From: Candidatus Sulfidibacterium hydrothermale
GTDB lineage: Bacteria > Bacteroidota > Bacteroidia > Bacteroidales > F082
Direction of reading: 5' to 3'
Length of the DNA stretch: 64,000 bases
Assembly (NCBI RefSeq): GCF_020149915.1
Contig: NZ_CP083760.1
Span: 2,356,001-2,420,000, forward strand
How positions within the stretch are numbered: the first letter of the stretch is position 1; each line of letters starts with the position of its first letter. Below the pieces are notes generated by a model. That model was not told where the DNA came from. It worked only from the letters and a program-made list of their open reading frames with translations, and searched no databases. Shown one piece after another: positions 24,347-32,902 of the stretch. Both the position numbers and the translations under genes were made by a program.

Positions 24347-26818
24347 TTAAAAGCCCAGATCTGTCGGCGCACTTTGCTGCGAACCGGCATTCCGCCGCTG
24401 TTTTTGTTTGTAATTATTAATTACGTAAGCAATATTCAATAATACAATGGGAGATTCTCGCCGGAAAATAGAATGAGAATGGAATCCTTCGCCAGTGGCT
24501 GTTGACTCATATTGTGCCGTACCAAGAATATCCCGGGCAGAAAGAGTCAAATTCAATTTGTGCTTAAGAAAATCTTTCCGGACGGCCAGGTTGGTATAAA
24601 ACATGCCTTTTCGGGTACCCTGCAACGTAACCGTTTTACTCCGGTATATTCCCATCCATTGAATCCGAAGGCTCTTTTTTATAGAAAAAGAAGCCGTCAT
24701 ACGTCCTGACCAGTTTGTGGAGTTCGAAGCCACATCCTCTCCTTCAATGCTTCCTTCCAGCTTATAATGATATATATTAAAACTGGCATTCATGCTAAAC
24801 CAGCTTACCAGTCTGAGATTTGCCATAAGCTCAGCACCAAGCGAATAATCTTTGTCCACATTTTCTCTTGTATGGATAATGATTCCCGCCGTATCCAGCA
24901 ATCGCACACGGGTAATCCGGTTAGAGGTAACCCGATAATACGATTCAAACGAAATAAACGATTTAGCAAAAATCTTCTGTGCTCCAAATTCGTAAGAATC
25001 AATCTTTTCAGGTTCCAGCTTTGGATTCCCCACCCGGATATTATAAGGATCGATAATCATGGGAAACGGATTCAGACTCCACTGGTCAGGCCGGTTAATC
25101 CGCCGGCTATAACTGGTATAAACCTGATAATTATCCGGTAGCTGATACGATAAATGCACAGTAGGGAAAAAATCAAATTGCTGTATCACAAACGCGGGCT
25201 TGTCATCATGATTATCCACACTGCGGTCGGTATATTCTGTCCGGAATCCCAGCTCGTATCCAAAACTGTTACGGACATTTTTAAAACTAATATATGCCGA
25301 ATGAATGTTTCTTTTAAAATCGACCAGGCTCTGATAATTCTCGTTTGAATACCATTGTCCGGTAGCGGTATCAAAAACTTCATAAGCATACTCGCCGTTT
25401 TCGTTGTAAAACCGGCTCTGATAGCCTGCCTCCAATTTTCCCTTTTTCCCGACAGGCAAACTGTAATCTACTTTTACTCTTATATCATTTGATGAATCAA
25501 TGGTCCGGGTGCGGATACCAGACGACAAATCACCAATATCATTCCATTGGGGATCCGTAAAATAATCGGATTGAACTTCCGTTTCGTCATCATTCTTTCC
25601 AGAGAAATAGACGAAAAATTCCAATTGATGCCCATGGTCATTAAATTTCTGAAGATAATCACTTTGTAGGCTGTAATAGTTTCCCCAGCTACTGGAATGG
25701 CTAAAAGATTTTGAATAAATATCTTCATAAGCGGGAACAGTATAAATATTACGCCGGCTTGTATTATCCATTCCGAATCCTCTTCCACCATATTTACCGG
25801 AGAAGGTCAATGTTGCCTTTTTGCTCAAATAATAATCCAAGCCGCCTCCCACGCCATAACCATTCCGGTTTCTGACAAGGTCTATCAGGCTATGACGGTA
25901 ATTTATCGTATCCGGCAGATAGGTTTCATCATCGGTAGTCACGTACATGTTCATGTCACGATAACTTCCCTCTGCAGTAATAAAAGCATTCAACTTTTTG
26001 GTACGGTATCCTACCAATGCATTTCCCCGGTACTTATTATTAGACCCCACAGAACCATTGATCAGGCCGTTAATTCCCAGGTTTTTACCTTTTTTCAGAA
26101 TAATATTCAGGATTCCTCCCACGCCTTCCGGATCGTATTTAGCGGAAGGATTGGTAATGATTTCTATTCTTTGAATGGAAGACGCCGGTATTTGCTGAAG
26201 CGCATCATTTCCTTCCAGCACACTGGGACGGCCATTAATCAGAACCGTAAAGTTGGAAGAGCCTCGCAAAGAAACATTTCCTTCCAAATCTACATCAATC
26301 GATGGCACATTTTCCAGCACATCAATGGCCGAACCCGCCGAAGCCATCAGGTCTTTGGTTACATTCACCACTTTTTTGTCCACCTGATAAGTAATACGCG
26401 AACGGCTGGCTTTTACTTCCACGTCGCGCAACGTAGAGGCTACCGGATCCAAATAAATGGCTGGTAATTTTACCTCTCTTTTTTGAGGCGAAATGACGAT
26501 ATTTCCTATTGTCTTTACCTGAAATCCTATGAAATGAATTTTCAAATAATAGCGGCCATTTTTCAGGCCTGTAAATTTAAAAACTCCTTCGTGGTTTGTA
26601 ATCGTACCATTTACCATCGTCGAATCGGGCAAACGATACAACACAACATTCGTATATTGCATCGGAACGTTTTCGTTCCTGTCTTTTACCTTCCCAACAA
26701 TACTTCCTCCTTCAGATGTTGACGAAGTATTTGCAGAAGGTCTTTGGGCTTTCAGGATTTCTTTTCCACCCAATAAGAGGAAAAGGGCAACGAGAAACAC
26801 CCGTAAAGATCCGGTCAT
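24347..26818 (-). CDS. outer-membrane beta-barrel receptor (TonB-dependent type, OMP_b-brl_3)
   Basis: An 823-residue outer-membrane protein with a signal peptide (to about residue 24), a carboxypeptidase-regulatory-like beta-sandwich (GSIVGKVKDRNENVPM to about 125), a plug domain with VDLEGNVSLRGSSNFTVLING, and a large 22-strand-type barrel. The sequence fits the outer-membrane beta-barrel subfamily that has a plug but often no SusD partner. Substrate is unknown. The glycine/methionine-rich secreted protein gene lies 16 bases upstream on the same strand, suggesting a cotranscribed pair. Confidence 0.9.
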   Translation of the reverse strand: MTGSLRVFLVALFLLLGGKEILKAQRPSANTSSTSEGGSIVGKVKDRNENVPMQYTNVVLYRLPDSTMVNGTITNHEGVFKFTGLKNGRYYLKIHFIGFQVKTIGNIVISPQKREVKLPAIYLDPVASTLRDVEVKASRSRITYQVDKKVVNVTKDLMASAGSAIDVLENVPSIDVDLEGNVSLRGSSNFTVLINGRPSVLEGNDALQQIPASSIQRIEIITNPSAKYDPEGVGGILNIILKKGKNLGINGLINGSVGSNNKYRGNALVGYRTKKLNAFITAEGSYRDMNMYVTTDDETYLPDTINYRHSLIDLVRNRNGYGVGGGLDYYLSKKATLTFSGKYGGRGFGMDNTSRRNIYTVPAYEDIYSKSFSHSSSWGNYYSLQSDYLQKFNDHGHQLEFFVYFSGKNDDETEVQSDYFTDPQWNDIGDLSSGIRTRTIDSSNDIRVKVDYSLPVGKKGKLEAGYQSRFYNENGEYAYEVFDTATGQWYSNENYQSLVDFKRNIHSAYISFKNVRNSFGYELGFRTEYTDRSVDNHDDKPAFVIQQFDFFPTVHLSYQLPDNYQVYTSYSRRINRPDQWSLNPFPMIIDPYNIRVGNPKLEPEKIDSYEFGAQKIFAKSFISFESYYRVTSNRITRVRLLDTAGIIIHTRENVDKDYSLGAELMANLRLVSWFSMNASFNIYHYKLEGSIEGEDVASNSTNWSGRMTASFSIKKSLRIQWMGIYRSKTVTLQGTRKGMFYTNLAVRKDFLKHKLNLTLSARDILGTAQYESTATGEGFHSHSIFRRESPIVLLNIAYVINNYKQKQRRNAGSQQSAPTDLGF

Positions 26819-26834
26819 TATCGGAGAATATTAA

Positions 26835-27716
26835 TTACTGGTGACTAAGATATACCGTTTTTATTTTCAACCGCGAGGGCTCAGCCATTTGCTGCATCAT
26901 GGCCATACGAGACGGGTCAGGGCGTTGTCCGCCCATTCCGCCACCGCCGCCCATGCCGCCACCCATGCCGCCGCCCATTCCGCCGCCGCCACCCATGCGG
27001 CCACCCATACCACCGTGTGGCATTCGCGACATATCCATTTTCATGTATCCGGTTTCCAGGATCAGTGAGAATGGCTTGTTATCTTTCAGGTACTCTTCCG
27101 GATTTTTAAATACCAGATTCAACGGAATACGGGCTTCATAGATCAACTGGCCAAGCGTATCCATCCTGAGCAGTACATCAATCCCGTCATCACCACCAAT
27201 AGCGGGGTGAAATCCCTGTTTTTCAAAACCAATAAAGTCAGGAATTTCATTGGCAAAACGTTCGTTAAACATTTTTATCTGTTCAGGAGTCGGTTTTCCT
27301 CCTGCCTGCTGTCCGGGTCTTCCACCACTTCCCGGACGATGTCCTTGCTGCTGTGAAGAACGGGCTCCGGGTTTTTGTTGATTCATCCGGCCTTGCGGAT
27401 ACTTAACGCCCAACGCATGTTTTCCCTTTCCGGCAGGATCTATCCACAAGGTAAAACCGGTAAGCAAAGCTTTCATATTTACCATCCGGTTTAAAAGTTT
27501 CATCTGTACATACAGATTTTTATCATCGTTGCTAAAAGCGTAAGCAAACCCTGTTTTAGGATCATACCGAAGCGAATCAACATTCCAGTCGTTTAGTTTT
27601 CCGTCAACAACAAATTTCTGTGTTTGTTTTTGGCAATGGATTCCGTGTTTTTTCTTAGCGGAAGCGTAAGATATTAGTAAAACAACAGAAAGAAAAGTGA
27701 TAATTATTTTTTTCAT
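26835..27716 (-). CDS. secreted protein with CBM9-like N-terminus and Gly/Met-rich repeats
   Basis: A 293-residue protein with a signal peptide (to about residue 20, YASA). Residues 30-85 contain FVVDGKLNDWNVDSLRYD and a following FSNDDKNLYVQMKLLN, which resembles the carbohydrate-binding CBM9-like fold; this is a weak likeness. The middle has Gln/Gly/Pro/Arg-rich disordered sequence near 110-145. Near the C-terminus are about ten GGM/GGG repeats with histidine and many methionines, then RMAMMQQM. Methionine and histidine clusters in a flexible exported tail can bind copper or silver, but this is inference. It is the first gene of a pair with the outer-membrane receptor. Confidence 0.8.
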   Translation of the reverse strand: MKKIIITFLSVVLLISYASAKKKHGIHCQKQTQKFVVDGKLNDWNVDSLRYDPKTGFAYAFSNDDKNLYVQMKLLNRMVNMKALLTGFTLWIDPAGKGKHALGVKYPQGRMNQQKPGARSSQQQGHRPGSGGRPGQQAGGKPTPEQIKMFNERFANEIPDFIGFEKQGFHPAIGGDDGIDVLLRMDTLGQLIYEARIPLNLVFKNPEEYLKDNKPFSLILETGYMKMDMSRMPHGGMGGRMGGGGGMGGGMGGGMGGGGGMGGQRPDPSRMAMMQQMAEPSRLKIKTVYLSHQ

Positions 27717-27880
27717 CGTTCGTGTTTTTTCTATTTCTTATTCTTAAATGAGGGAATATCCCCTTTTTTCTAAGGTTACCGTGCAAAGTTCCGATAACTT
27801 TTCAGGGGAAAAAAATATTTTCTACAAAAAGTACTTCTCAAAAGATAAACCGGATGATAAATCCGACAAACCTATGAAAC

Positions 27881-27926
27881 AAAAAAGCCTCTGTCCTCCC
27901 TTACGTAGGAAAAACAAAGGCTTTTT
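27881..27926 (-). terminator. terminator after yajC
   Basis: AAAAAGCCT and AGGCTTTTT arms close a longer imperfect hairpin with TGTCCT/AGGA-rich inner pairing. The minus strand ends with a run of U, fitting transcription from yajC; it could work in both directions. No supported gene lies in 27717-27947. Confidence 0.6.
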
Positions 27927-27947
27927 ACACTGAAGCCGGATAAAAAA

Positions 27948-28262
27948 TTATTTCTGTCCCATAATTTCGTTATCCATGGCTACAGCAGACTTCTCAATGG
28001 TCATTTTAGTCCCTTGTGTTCCCACTTCGATAACCACGGTTCTCTCTTTTACTTCCACGATTTTACCATGAATTCCGCCAATCGTAACAATTTTATCTCC
28101 TTTTTTCAGCCCTTCGCGAAATTTTTTCAGGGCTTTGTTTTTCTTCGATTGGGGCATGATAAAAAAGAAGTAAAATACCACAAGGATTAAAAGTAACGGT
28201 AAAAGGCTCATCAGGGAACTCTGCCCCTGAGGTGCGGCCAGTAATACGAATAATGTATTCAT
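27948..28262 (-). CDS. yajC: preprotein translocase accessory subunit YajC
   Basis: A 104-residue protein with one N-terminal membrane segment (about 18-38, LLPLLLILVVFYFFFIMP), then QSKKNKALKKFREGLKKGDKIVTIGGIHGKI, the conserved YajC block. It joins SecDF with the SecYEG channel. The preceding DUF1573 lipoprotein gene is 41 bases away on the same strand. Confidence 0.95.
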   Translation of the reverse strand: MNTLFVLLAAPQGQSSLMSLLPLLLILVVFYFFFIMPQSKKNKALKKFREGLKKGDKIVTIGGIHGKIVEVKERTVVIEVGTQGTKMTIEKSAVAMDNEIMGQK

Positions 28263-28303
28263 TTGCTTAGATGATTTTGATTATAATGGTTAAAATTAAT
28301 TTC

Positions 28304-28771
28304 TTATTTCTTGTCTTTTGGTATTACTACCACTGCTTTAATGTGTAATACCGTACGGGCCGGCTTGGTATTGGCCAGCAACATAATGCTTTTGTTTTGA
28401 TAGCCAAATTTATATTTTGTGTTAAAAGTAACCACAATATCTCCTCCTTCGCCGGGTTTTATCGGCTGATGCGGATATTTCCCCACGGTACAACCACAGC
28501 TGGTGCTTACATGCGAGATCTTTAAATCGGACTTACCGGTATTGGTAAAATGGAAAGTATATTTCACAATATCGCCCTGTGTCAGTTTTCCAAAATCATG
28601 TTCGGTTTCCGAAAAAGTCATTACCGGAGCATCTCCCGTATCCGTTTTTTTAATTACTGCCGGTGTAGCCGATTTTTGGGCTGTACTTTTCTTTTGTGAT
28701 GCATTCTGACAAGCGCCGAAAAATAATATGCCGGACAAAATCAGAATCAGCGAAATACTTTTCTTTATCAT
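28304..28771 (-). CDS. DUF1573 lipoprotein
   Basis: A 155-residue protein with a lipoprotein signal (ILFFGAC, first residues Met-Ile-Lys-Lys) and one DUF1573 immunoglobulin-like domain. Its signature is the segment HDFGKLTQGDIV followed by FTNTGKSDLKISHVSTSCGC and the GEGGDIVVTF strand. The function is unknown; the fold is ASPM/MSP-like. I start at the ATG at base 28771 because the signal peptide begins there, not at the longer in-frame start. It precedes yajC and lies 4 bases after the CHU_C protein gene. Confidence 0.88.
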   Translation of the reverse strand: MIKKSISLILILSGILFFGACQNASQKKSTAQKSATPAVIKKTDTGDAPVMTFSETEHDFGKLTQGDIVKYTFHFTNTGKSDLKISHVSTSCGCTVGKYPHQPIKPGEGGDIVVTFNTKYKFGYQNKSIMLLANTKPARTVLHIKAVVVIPKDKK

Positions 28772-28775
28772 TTTT

Positions 28776-29963
28776 TTATTTTTTTCCTGCAAAAATAGTA
28801 ACAGAACCTTTATAAACCACATTTTTATCTTGATATCCCTGACATTTCAGGACATAAAAATAGGTTCCATCCGGTAATCCGCCACCATCCCAGTCGTTTT
28901 TATAATCGTACGACTCAAAAACTTTTCTTCCAAGACGGTTAAAAATAACCAGATGCGTTTTTTCGTAATAATCATTGAGTGGTCTATAGCTATCTGTACC
29001 CGAAACAGCAGATGTACTTTTGGTTCCACTGTCGTTGGCATCTTTTGCTTTGATCACAAAATAATCGTTATACCCATCGCCGTTGGGAGTAAAAACATTG
29101 GGAATAAACAGCTGAACCGGAAAAATATCCACTACGTGGGTAAAGAGCGTATCACATCCCTGAGGATTATAAACGGTCAAATAGGCCGTATAGGTTCCCA
29201 CTTCATCAAAGGTATGGGTGATTTCCTTTTCGGGATAGGAATTTTGATCTTTATCAAATTCCCAATAACTATTGGAAATTTTCAGGGTATCTTCCGATAA
29301 ATTTTCATACGAAAAAGTAATGTGCGGGTTTTGAATGTAAGCCGTATCCGGAGTGGCTGTGATCTTGACTACCGGATTGGGATAAGCACGGGTATAAAAA
29401 GTATCAACCGATGCACAACCGTCAGGCGCAGTTACCCGGATAGAATAATACTGATGCGCCCTTAACCCGACAGCCAGCGAAGGATCGCTTGGTGAAATCT
29501 GGATGGGTTTAACATTCCAGAAATAGCTGTATTCATCAGGCGAATAAGCACCGGATGCTGTTGCTTTTACCTGGGCTGTATTTCCAATATCCTGGCTGGC
29601 ATCAGTACAAGTAAGCTGTAACTGGGTAAACGAAACATTAATTTTTGGCCGGACATCCATGTGAAAAGGAGCACTGGAACAAACAGCGCCGGTAACCGGA
29701 TCGGTAACCGTTACCGTAAAGTCGGCAGGAGCCGTTAAACGTACGGTAATAGAAGCGGTAGTATCTCCTGTATTCCACTGGTATTTCAACCCATTTTGTT
29801 CCTGCACCGAAAGGGTGAAAGGCGTATCATAACAAACCGGAGAAGTTGCACTGGAGGTAATGGTGCAGGGAAGCTGTCCCCATGCGGATTCCACCGGCAA
29901 AAGCATCAAGCTGCCCCCCATAAACCAAGCCAACAAAACAGAAAAAAATACGTTTTTACTCAT
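28776..29963 (-). CDS. gliding motility-associated C-terminal domain surface protein
   Basis: A 395-residue exported protein with a signal peptide (ending near SAWGQ), an Ig/Ig-like domain at about 30-110, a PKD-like domain (YENLSEDTLKISNSYWEFD and HTFDEVGTYTAYLTVYNPQGCD), and a CHU_C domain with FIPNVFTPNGDGYNDYFVI and WDGGGLPDGTYFYVL. The final domain ends as the TIGR04131-type gliding-motility-associated sorting region, so it should be exported by type IX secretion to the cell surface. Ligand or adhesive role cannot be told. I prefer the Met at base 29963, six residues inside the longest frame, for its signal peptide. Confidence 0.88.
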   Translation of the reverse strand: MSKNVFFSVLLAWFMGGSLMLLPVESAWGQLPCTITSSATSPVCYDTPFTLSVQEQNGLKYQWNTGDTTASITVRLTAPADFTVTVTDPVTGAVCSSAPFHMDVRPKINVSFTQLQLTCTDASQDIGNTAQVKATASGAYSPDEYSYFWNVKPIQISPSDPSLAVGLRAHQYYSIRVTAPDGCASVDTFYTRAYPNPVVKITATPDTAYIQNPHITFSYENLSEDTLKISNSYWEFDKDQNSYPEKEITHTFDEVGTYTAYLTVYNPQGCDTLFTHVVDIFPVQLFIPNVFTPNGDGYNDYFVIKAKDANDSGTKSTSAVSGTDSYRPLNDYYEKTHLVIFNRLGRKVFESYDYKNDWDGGGLPDGTYFYVLKCQGYQDKNVVYKGSVTIFAGKK

Positions 29964-30000
29964 GAAAAATGATTCTTTCATCCCGTACGATAATGAAACG

Positions 30001-30008
30001 CAAATGTA
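30001..30008 (-). promoter_or_regulatory. -7 box TACATTTG of the CHU_C/DUF1573 unit
   Basis: Exact minus-strand TAnnTTTG about 38 bases before the preferred start. No clear -33 partner. Confidence 0.35.
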
Positions 30009-30126
30009 TGAATATTATTGGATGACACGTTACCGGGATCACGATTCTAAATTCTCTTTTTCATCTTCTGCCACAGAGAGAAAAACGGACATTTGCCTGC
30101 TTCCGGCGGAGTCCGGTCAAAAGCGT

Positions 30127-30134
30127 TATCTTTG
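30127..30134 (+). promoter_or_regulatory. -7 box TATCTTTG before msrB
   Basis: Exact TAnnTTTG, ending 8 bases before the ATG, so the mRNA would be leaderless or nearly so. No -33 TTTG at the normal distance. Confidence 0.42.
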
Positions 30135-30142
30135 CCGCGAAC

Positions 30143-30637
30143 ATGAAAAAGTTATTCTTCTTTATTCTGCTGGCTCCTGTTTTATTATTCGGGCAGCAAC
30201 AAAACGCCGGAAAGAACGTGCAAAAAGTAAAGTTAAGTGAAAAAGAGTGGATGCAAAAACTAAGTCCGCAACAGTATCAGGTGATGCGGGCCTGTGGTAC
30301 AGAACCTCCTTTCACCGGGAAATATATTTATAACAAAAAGAACGGAAATTATTACTGTGCTGCCTGTGGGGCTTTGCTTTTTTCATCCGATACCAAATAT
30401 GATTCCGGATCGGGATGGCCCAGTTTTTATGCTCCGGCCAACAATAAAAATATTATTGAAGTACCGGATACCAGCCACGGGATGAACCGGATAGAAATAA
30501 AATGCGCCCATTGCGGAAGCCACCTCGGCCATGTTTTTCCGGATGGCCCCCGTCCCACAGGATTACGTTACTGTGTTAATTCTCTGGCATTAGACTTTCG
30601 CGAAACACCGCCTAAAAAACAGGAAAAGAAAAAATAG
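30143..30637 (+). CDS. msrB: exported peptide-methionine (R)-S-oxide reductase
   Basis: A 164-residue MsrB with a signal peptide (to about residue 17, FGQQ), so it repairs oxidised methionine in the periplasm. Zinc cysteines are 72, 75, 121 and 124 (CAAC and CAHC), the catalytic cysteine is Cys144 in RYCVNS, and Cys51 is placed as a possible resolving residue. No msrA is adjacent. Confidence 0.95.
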   Translation: MKKLFFFILLAPVLLFGQQQNAGKNVQKVKLSEKEWMQKLSPQQYQVMRACGTEPPFTGKYIYNKKNGNYYCAACGALLFSSDTKYDSGSGWPSFYAPANNKNIIEVPDTSHGMNRIEIKCAHCGSHLGHVFPDGPRPTGLRYCVNSLALDFRETPPKKQEKKK

Positions 30638-30643
30638 ATCCGG

Positions 30644-31942
30644 CTATTTTTTGTGCTCCATCAAAAAATCAATCAGTTCCTGCGGATCATTTTTTACCGG
30701 AATACTCCTTTTTTTGTGATTCAACCGGACAGACAAGCGTTCTGGAAGCGGTACTTTTACCCCAATCTCTTTTTCCACTACCGTATAAAACTTGGCCGGG
30801 TGGGCTGTTTCAAGGAAAATACCACAATCATCCGGATGCTGTTTCATGTATTCCGAAAGTCCGAGCCAGGCTACAGCACCATGCGGATCCAACATGTAAC
30901 TGGTTTTCCGGTAAACAGTAGCTATAGCCTGCCGGGTTTCATCATCGGTAAAATGAAACGGAACGATAGCCTGACGGGCATCTTCGTAAGAATGGCCATA
31001 TAACTCCTGAATACGCACAAAATTGCTGGGATTTCCCACATCCATGGCATTGGAAATAGTCGGTACCGAAGCCCTTGTTTTCAAAACCCCGGTCTCAAGA
31101 TATTGCTGAAAAACATTATTTCTGTTTCCGGCAGCTATAAATTGTTTTACCGGCAAACCGGCACGTTTCGCCAGCAACCCGGCATTCAGGTTACCCAAAT
31201 TACCCGTCGGAACAGAAATCACCACCGGTTTATTCTGACGGGCTACTTTTCCATAGGCATAAAAATAATAGATGGCCTGCGGCAACAAACGGGCTATATT
31301 GATGGAATTGGCCGACGACAGCCGCATTTTCCGGTTCAGTTCATCGTGCGCAAAAGCCGTCTTCACCATCCGTTGGCAATCGTCAAAAGTACCTTCTACT
31401 TCAAGTGCTGTGATATTTTGTCCCAGGGTAGTAAATTGCTTTTCCTGCAACCGGCTTACCTTGTTTTTGGGATACAAAACCACCACATCCACATGAGGAA
31501 TACCAAGAAATCCTTGTGCTACCGCACTACCGGTATCGCCGGAAGTAGCCACAAGGATGGTGGTTTTATCCTGTCCGGAAAAAAGGGCCATAAAACGGGC
31601 TAAAGTTCGTGCCCCCACATCTTTAAAAGCCAAAGTAGGGCCATGAAAAAGCTCCAGTGCATATTGATTTTCTGCGACCTCTGCCAACGGCGTATCAAAA
31701 GAAAAAACCGCTTCCATACTCTTTTTCAACGCCTCGTCAGAAAGATCACCATCCACATAAGGCTTTAGAAAATGATAACCTATCTCCGGCAAAGAAAGCG
31801 CTGGTAATTTTTCGAAAAAGCTTTTTTCCATCACCGGAATCTTTTCCGGAAAATATAATCCTTTATCCGGTGCCAAACCGGTTAAAACAGCCGTTTTAAA
31901 AGAAACTTCAGGTGATTGACGATGGGTACTATAATATTTCAT
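30644..31942 (-). CDS. thrC: threonine synthase
   Basis: A 432-residue PLP enzyme that converts O-phosphohomoserine to threonine. The PLP lysine is Lys107 in GPTLAFKDVGAR, and the glycine-rich phosphate loop ATSGDTGSAVA and VSVPTGNLGN are present. It is the last gene of thrABC on the minus strand, 30 bases after thrB, and its end faces msrB across 6 bases. Confidence 0.97.
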   Translation of the reverse strand: MKYYSTHRQSPEVSFKTAVLTGLAPDKGLYFPEKIPVMEKSFFEKLPALSLPEIGYHFLKPYVDGDLSDEALKKSMEAVFSFDTPLAEVAENQYALELFHGPTLAFKDVGARTLARFMALFSGQDKTTILVATSGDTGSAVAQGFLGIPHVDVVVLYPKNKVSRLQEKQFTTLGQNITALEVEGTFDDCQRMVKTAFAHDELNRKMRLSSANSINIARLLPQAIYYFYAYGKVARQNKPVVISVPTGNLGNLNAGLLAKRAGLPVKQFIAAGNRNNVFQQYLETGVLKTRASVPTISNAMDVGNPSNFVRIQELYGHSYEDARQAIVPFHFTDDETRQAIATVYRKTSYMLDPHGAVAWLGLSEYMKQHPDDCGIFLETAHPAKFYTVVEKEIGVKVPLPERLSVRLNHKKRSIPVKNDPQELIDFLMEHKK

Positions 31943-31972
31943 TTTCAGACAATTTTTTTAATGATGATAAAT

Positions 31973-32899
31973 TTACGAATGAATGACCCGGCAACCTGAT
32001 GAAGCAATTCCGGAAGTAAATGTCTCAAAAGGAACATCAATATTCTGGTAAATTTCATACATGACACGGGTAACTTTTTCAGCGGTTTCCTTATCCGCTG
32101 ACAGGGCAAAAACAGAGGGGCCGGAACCGGAAATACTACATCCGAGTGCTCCGGCATTGAGCGCCGCCTGTTTCAGCTCATCAAACTTGGGGATAAGCAT
32201 CGAACGAACCGGTTCTACAATTCCGTCGTGCATCGATCGTGCAATCAATTCAAAATCTCCGGTAAACAACCCGGCCGTCAATGCTGCCACATTTCCCCAC
32301 TGGGTAACCGCATCTTTTAACAAGATAGATTTCTTCAGAATATTCCGTGCATTTTGGGTTTTTACTTCGATCAATGGATGAATCAAACTAACCGACAAGC
32401 CGTCGGGAACCGGCAGCGGGATCACATCCAGCGGATGGGTACTACGCACAAGAGCAAAACCACCAAAAAGATTGGGAGCTACATTATCGGCATGCGCCAC
32501 ACCGGAGGCCAACGCTTCGCCCAACATAGCAAACCCGATCAGTTCGTTCTGGTCAAAAGGTTCGCCCAGCAATTGGTTTACTCCAAAGGCTGCTCCACCA
32601 GCGCTGGCTCCGCTGGAGCCCATCCCGCTGCCGGGAAGAATTCCTTTTTCCATCTCGATGGAAATACCAAAATCAGGATCCGCCTTTTTCAGCATGGCCA
32701 AAGCCACTACCCCGGCCACATTTTTTTCCGGCTCTACCGGAAGTTCCCGGAAATTTTTCATTCGCAAACGCACTCCTTTTTCTTTTGTTTTGCGAAAGAT
32801 CATACGGTCGCCGGCATTTTCAACGGCAAACCCCATTACATCAAATGCACAGGAAACATTGGCTACCGTAGCAGGAGAAAAAATTGTTATTGCATTCAT
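31973..32899 (-). CDS. thrB: homoserine kinase
   Basis: A 308-residue GHMP kinase that phosphorylates L-homoserine. The ATP motif is PGSGMGSSGASAGGAAF near residues 88-104; the C-terminal motif GCSISGSGPSVFAL is present. It starts 3 bases after the thrA stop, so the genes are cotranscribed. Confidence 0.97.
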   Translation of the reverse strand: MNAITIFSPATVANVSCAFDVMGFAVENAGDRMIFRKTKEKGVRLRMKNFRELPVEPEKNVAGVVALAMLKKADPDFGISIEMEKGILPGSGMGSSGASAGGAAFGVNQLLGEPFDQNELIGFAMLGEALASGVAHADNVAPNLFGGFALVRSTHPLDVIPLPVPDGLSVSLIHPLIEVKTQNARNILKKSILLKDAVTQWGNVAALTAGLFTGDFELIARSMHDGIVEPVRSMLIPKFDELKQAALNAGALGCSISGSGPSVFALSADKETAEKVTRVMYEIYQNIDVPFETFTSGIASSGCRVIHS

Positions 32900-32902
32900 T
32901 TT

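Noticed and set aside
26899-27012. Possible CRISPR or tandem DNA repeat
   Set aside because: The repetition is codon-level GGM/GGG inside a coding region without spacers.
26899-27141. Proline-rich plus-strand ORF opposite the Gly/Met repeats
   Set aside because: It is the complement of GGM/GGG codons, so its proline runs follow automatically.
27748-27933. 61-codon plus-strand ORF starting MREYPLFSK
   Set aside because: No promoter and no recognisable domain, and its end is the yajC terminator hairpin.
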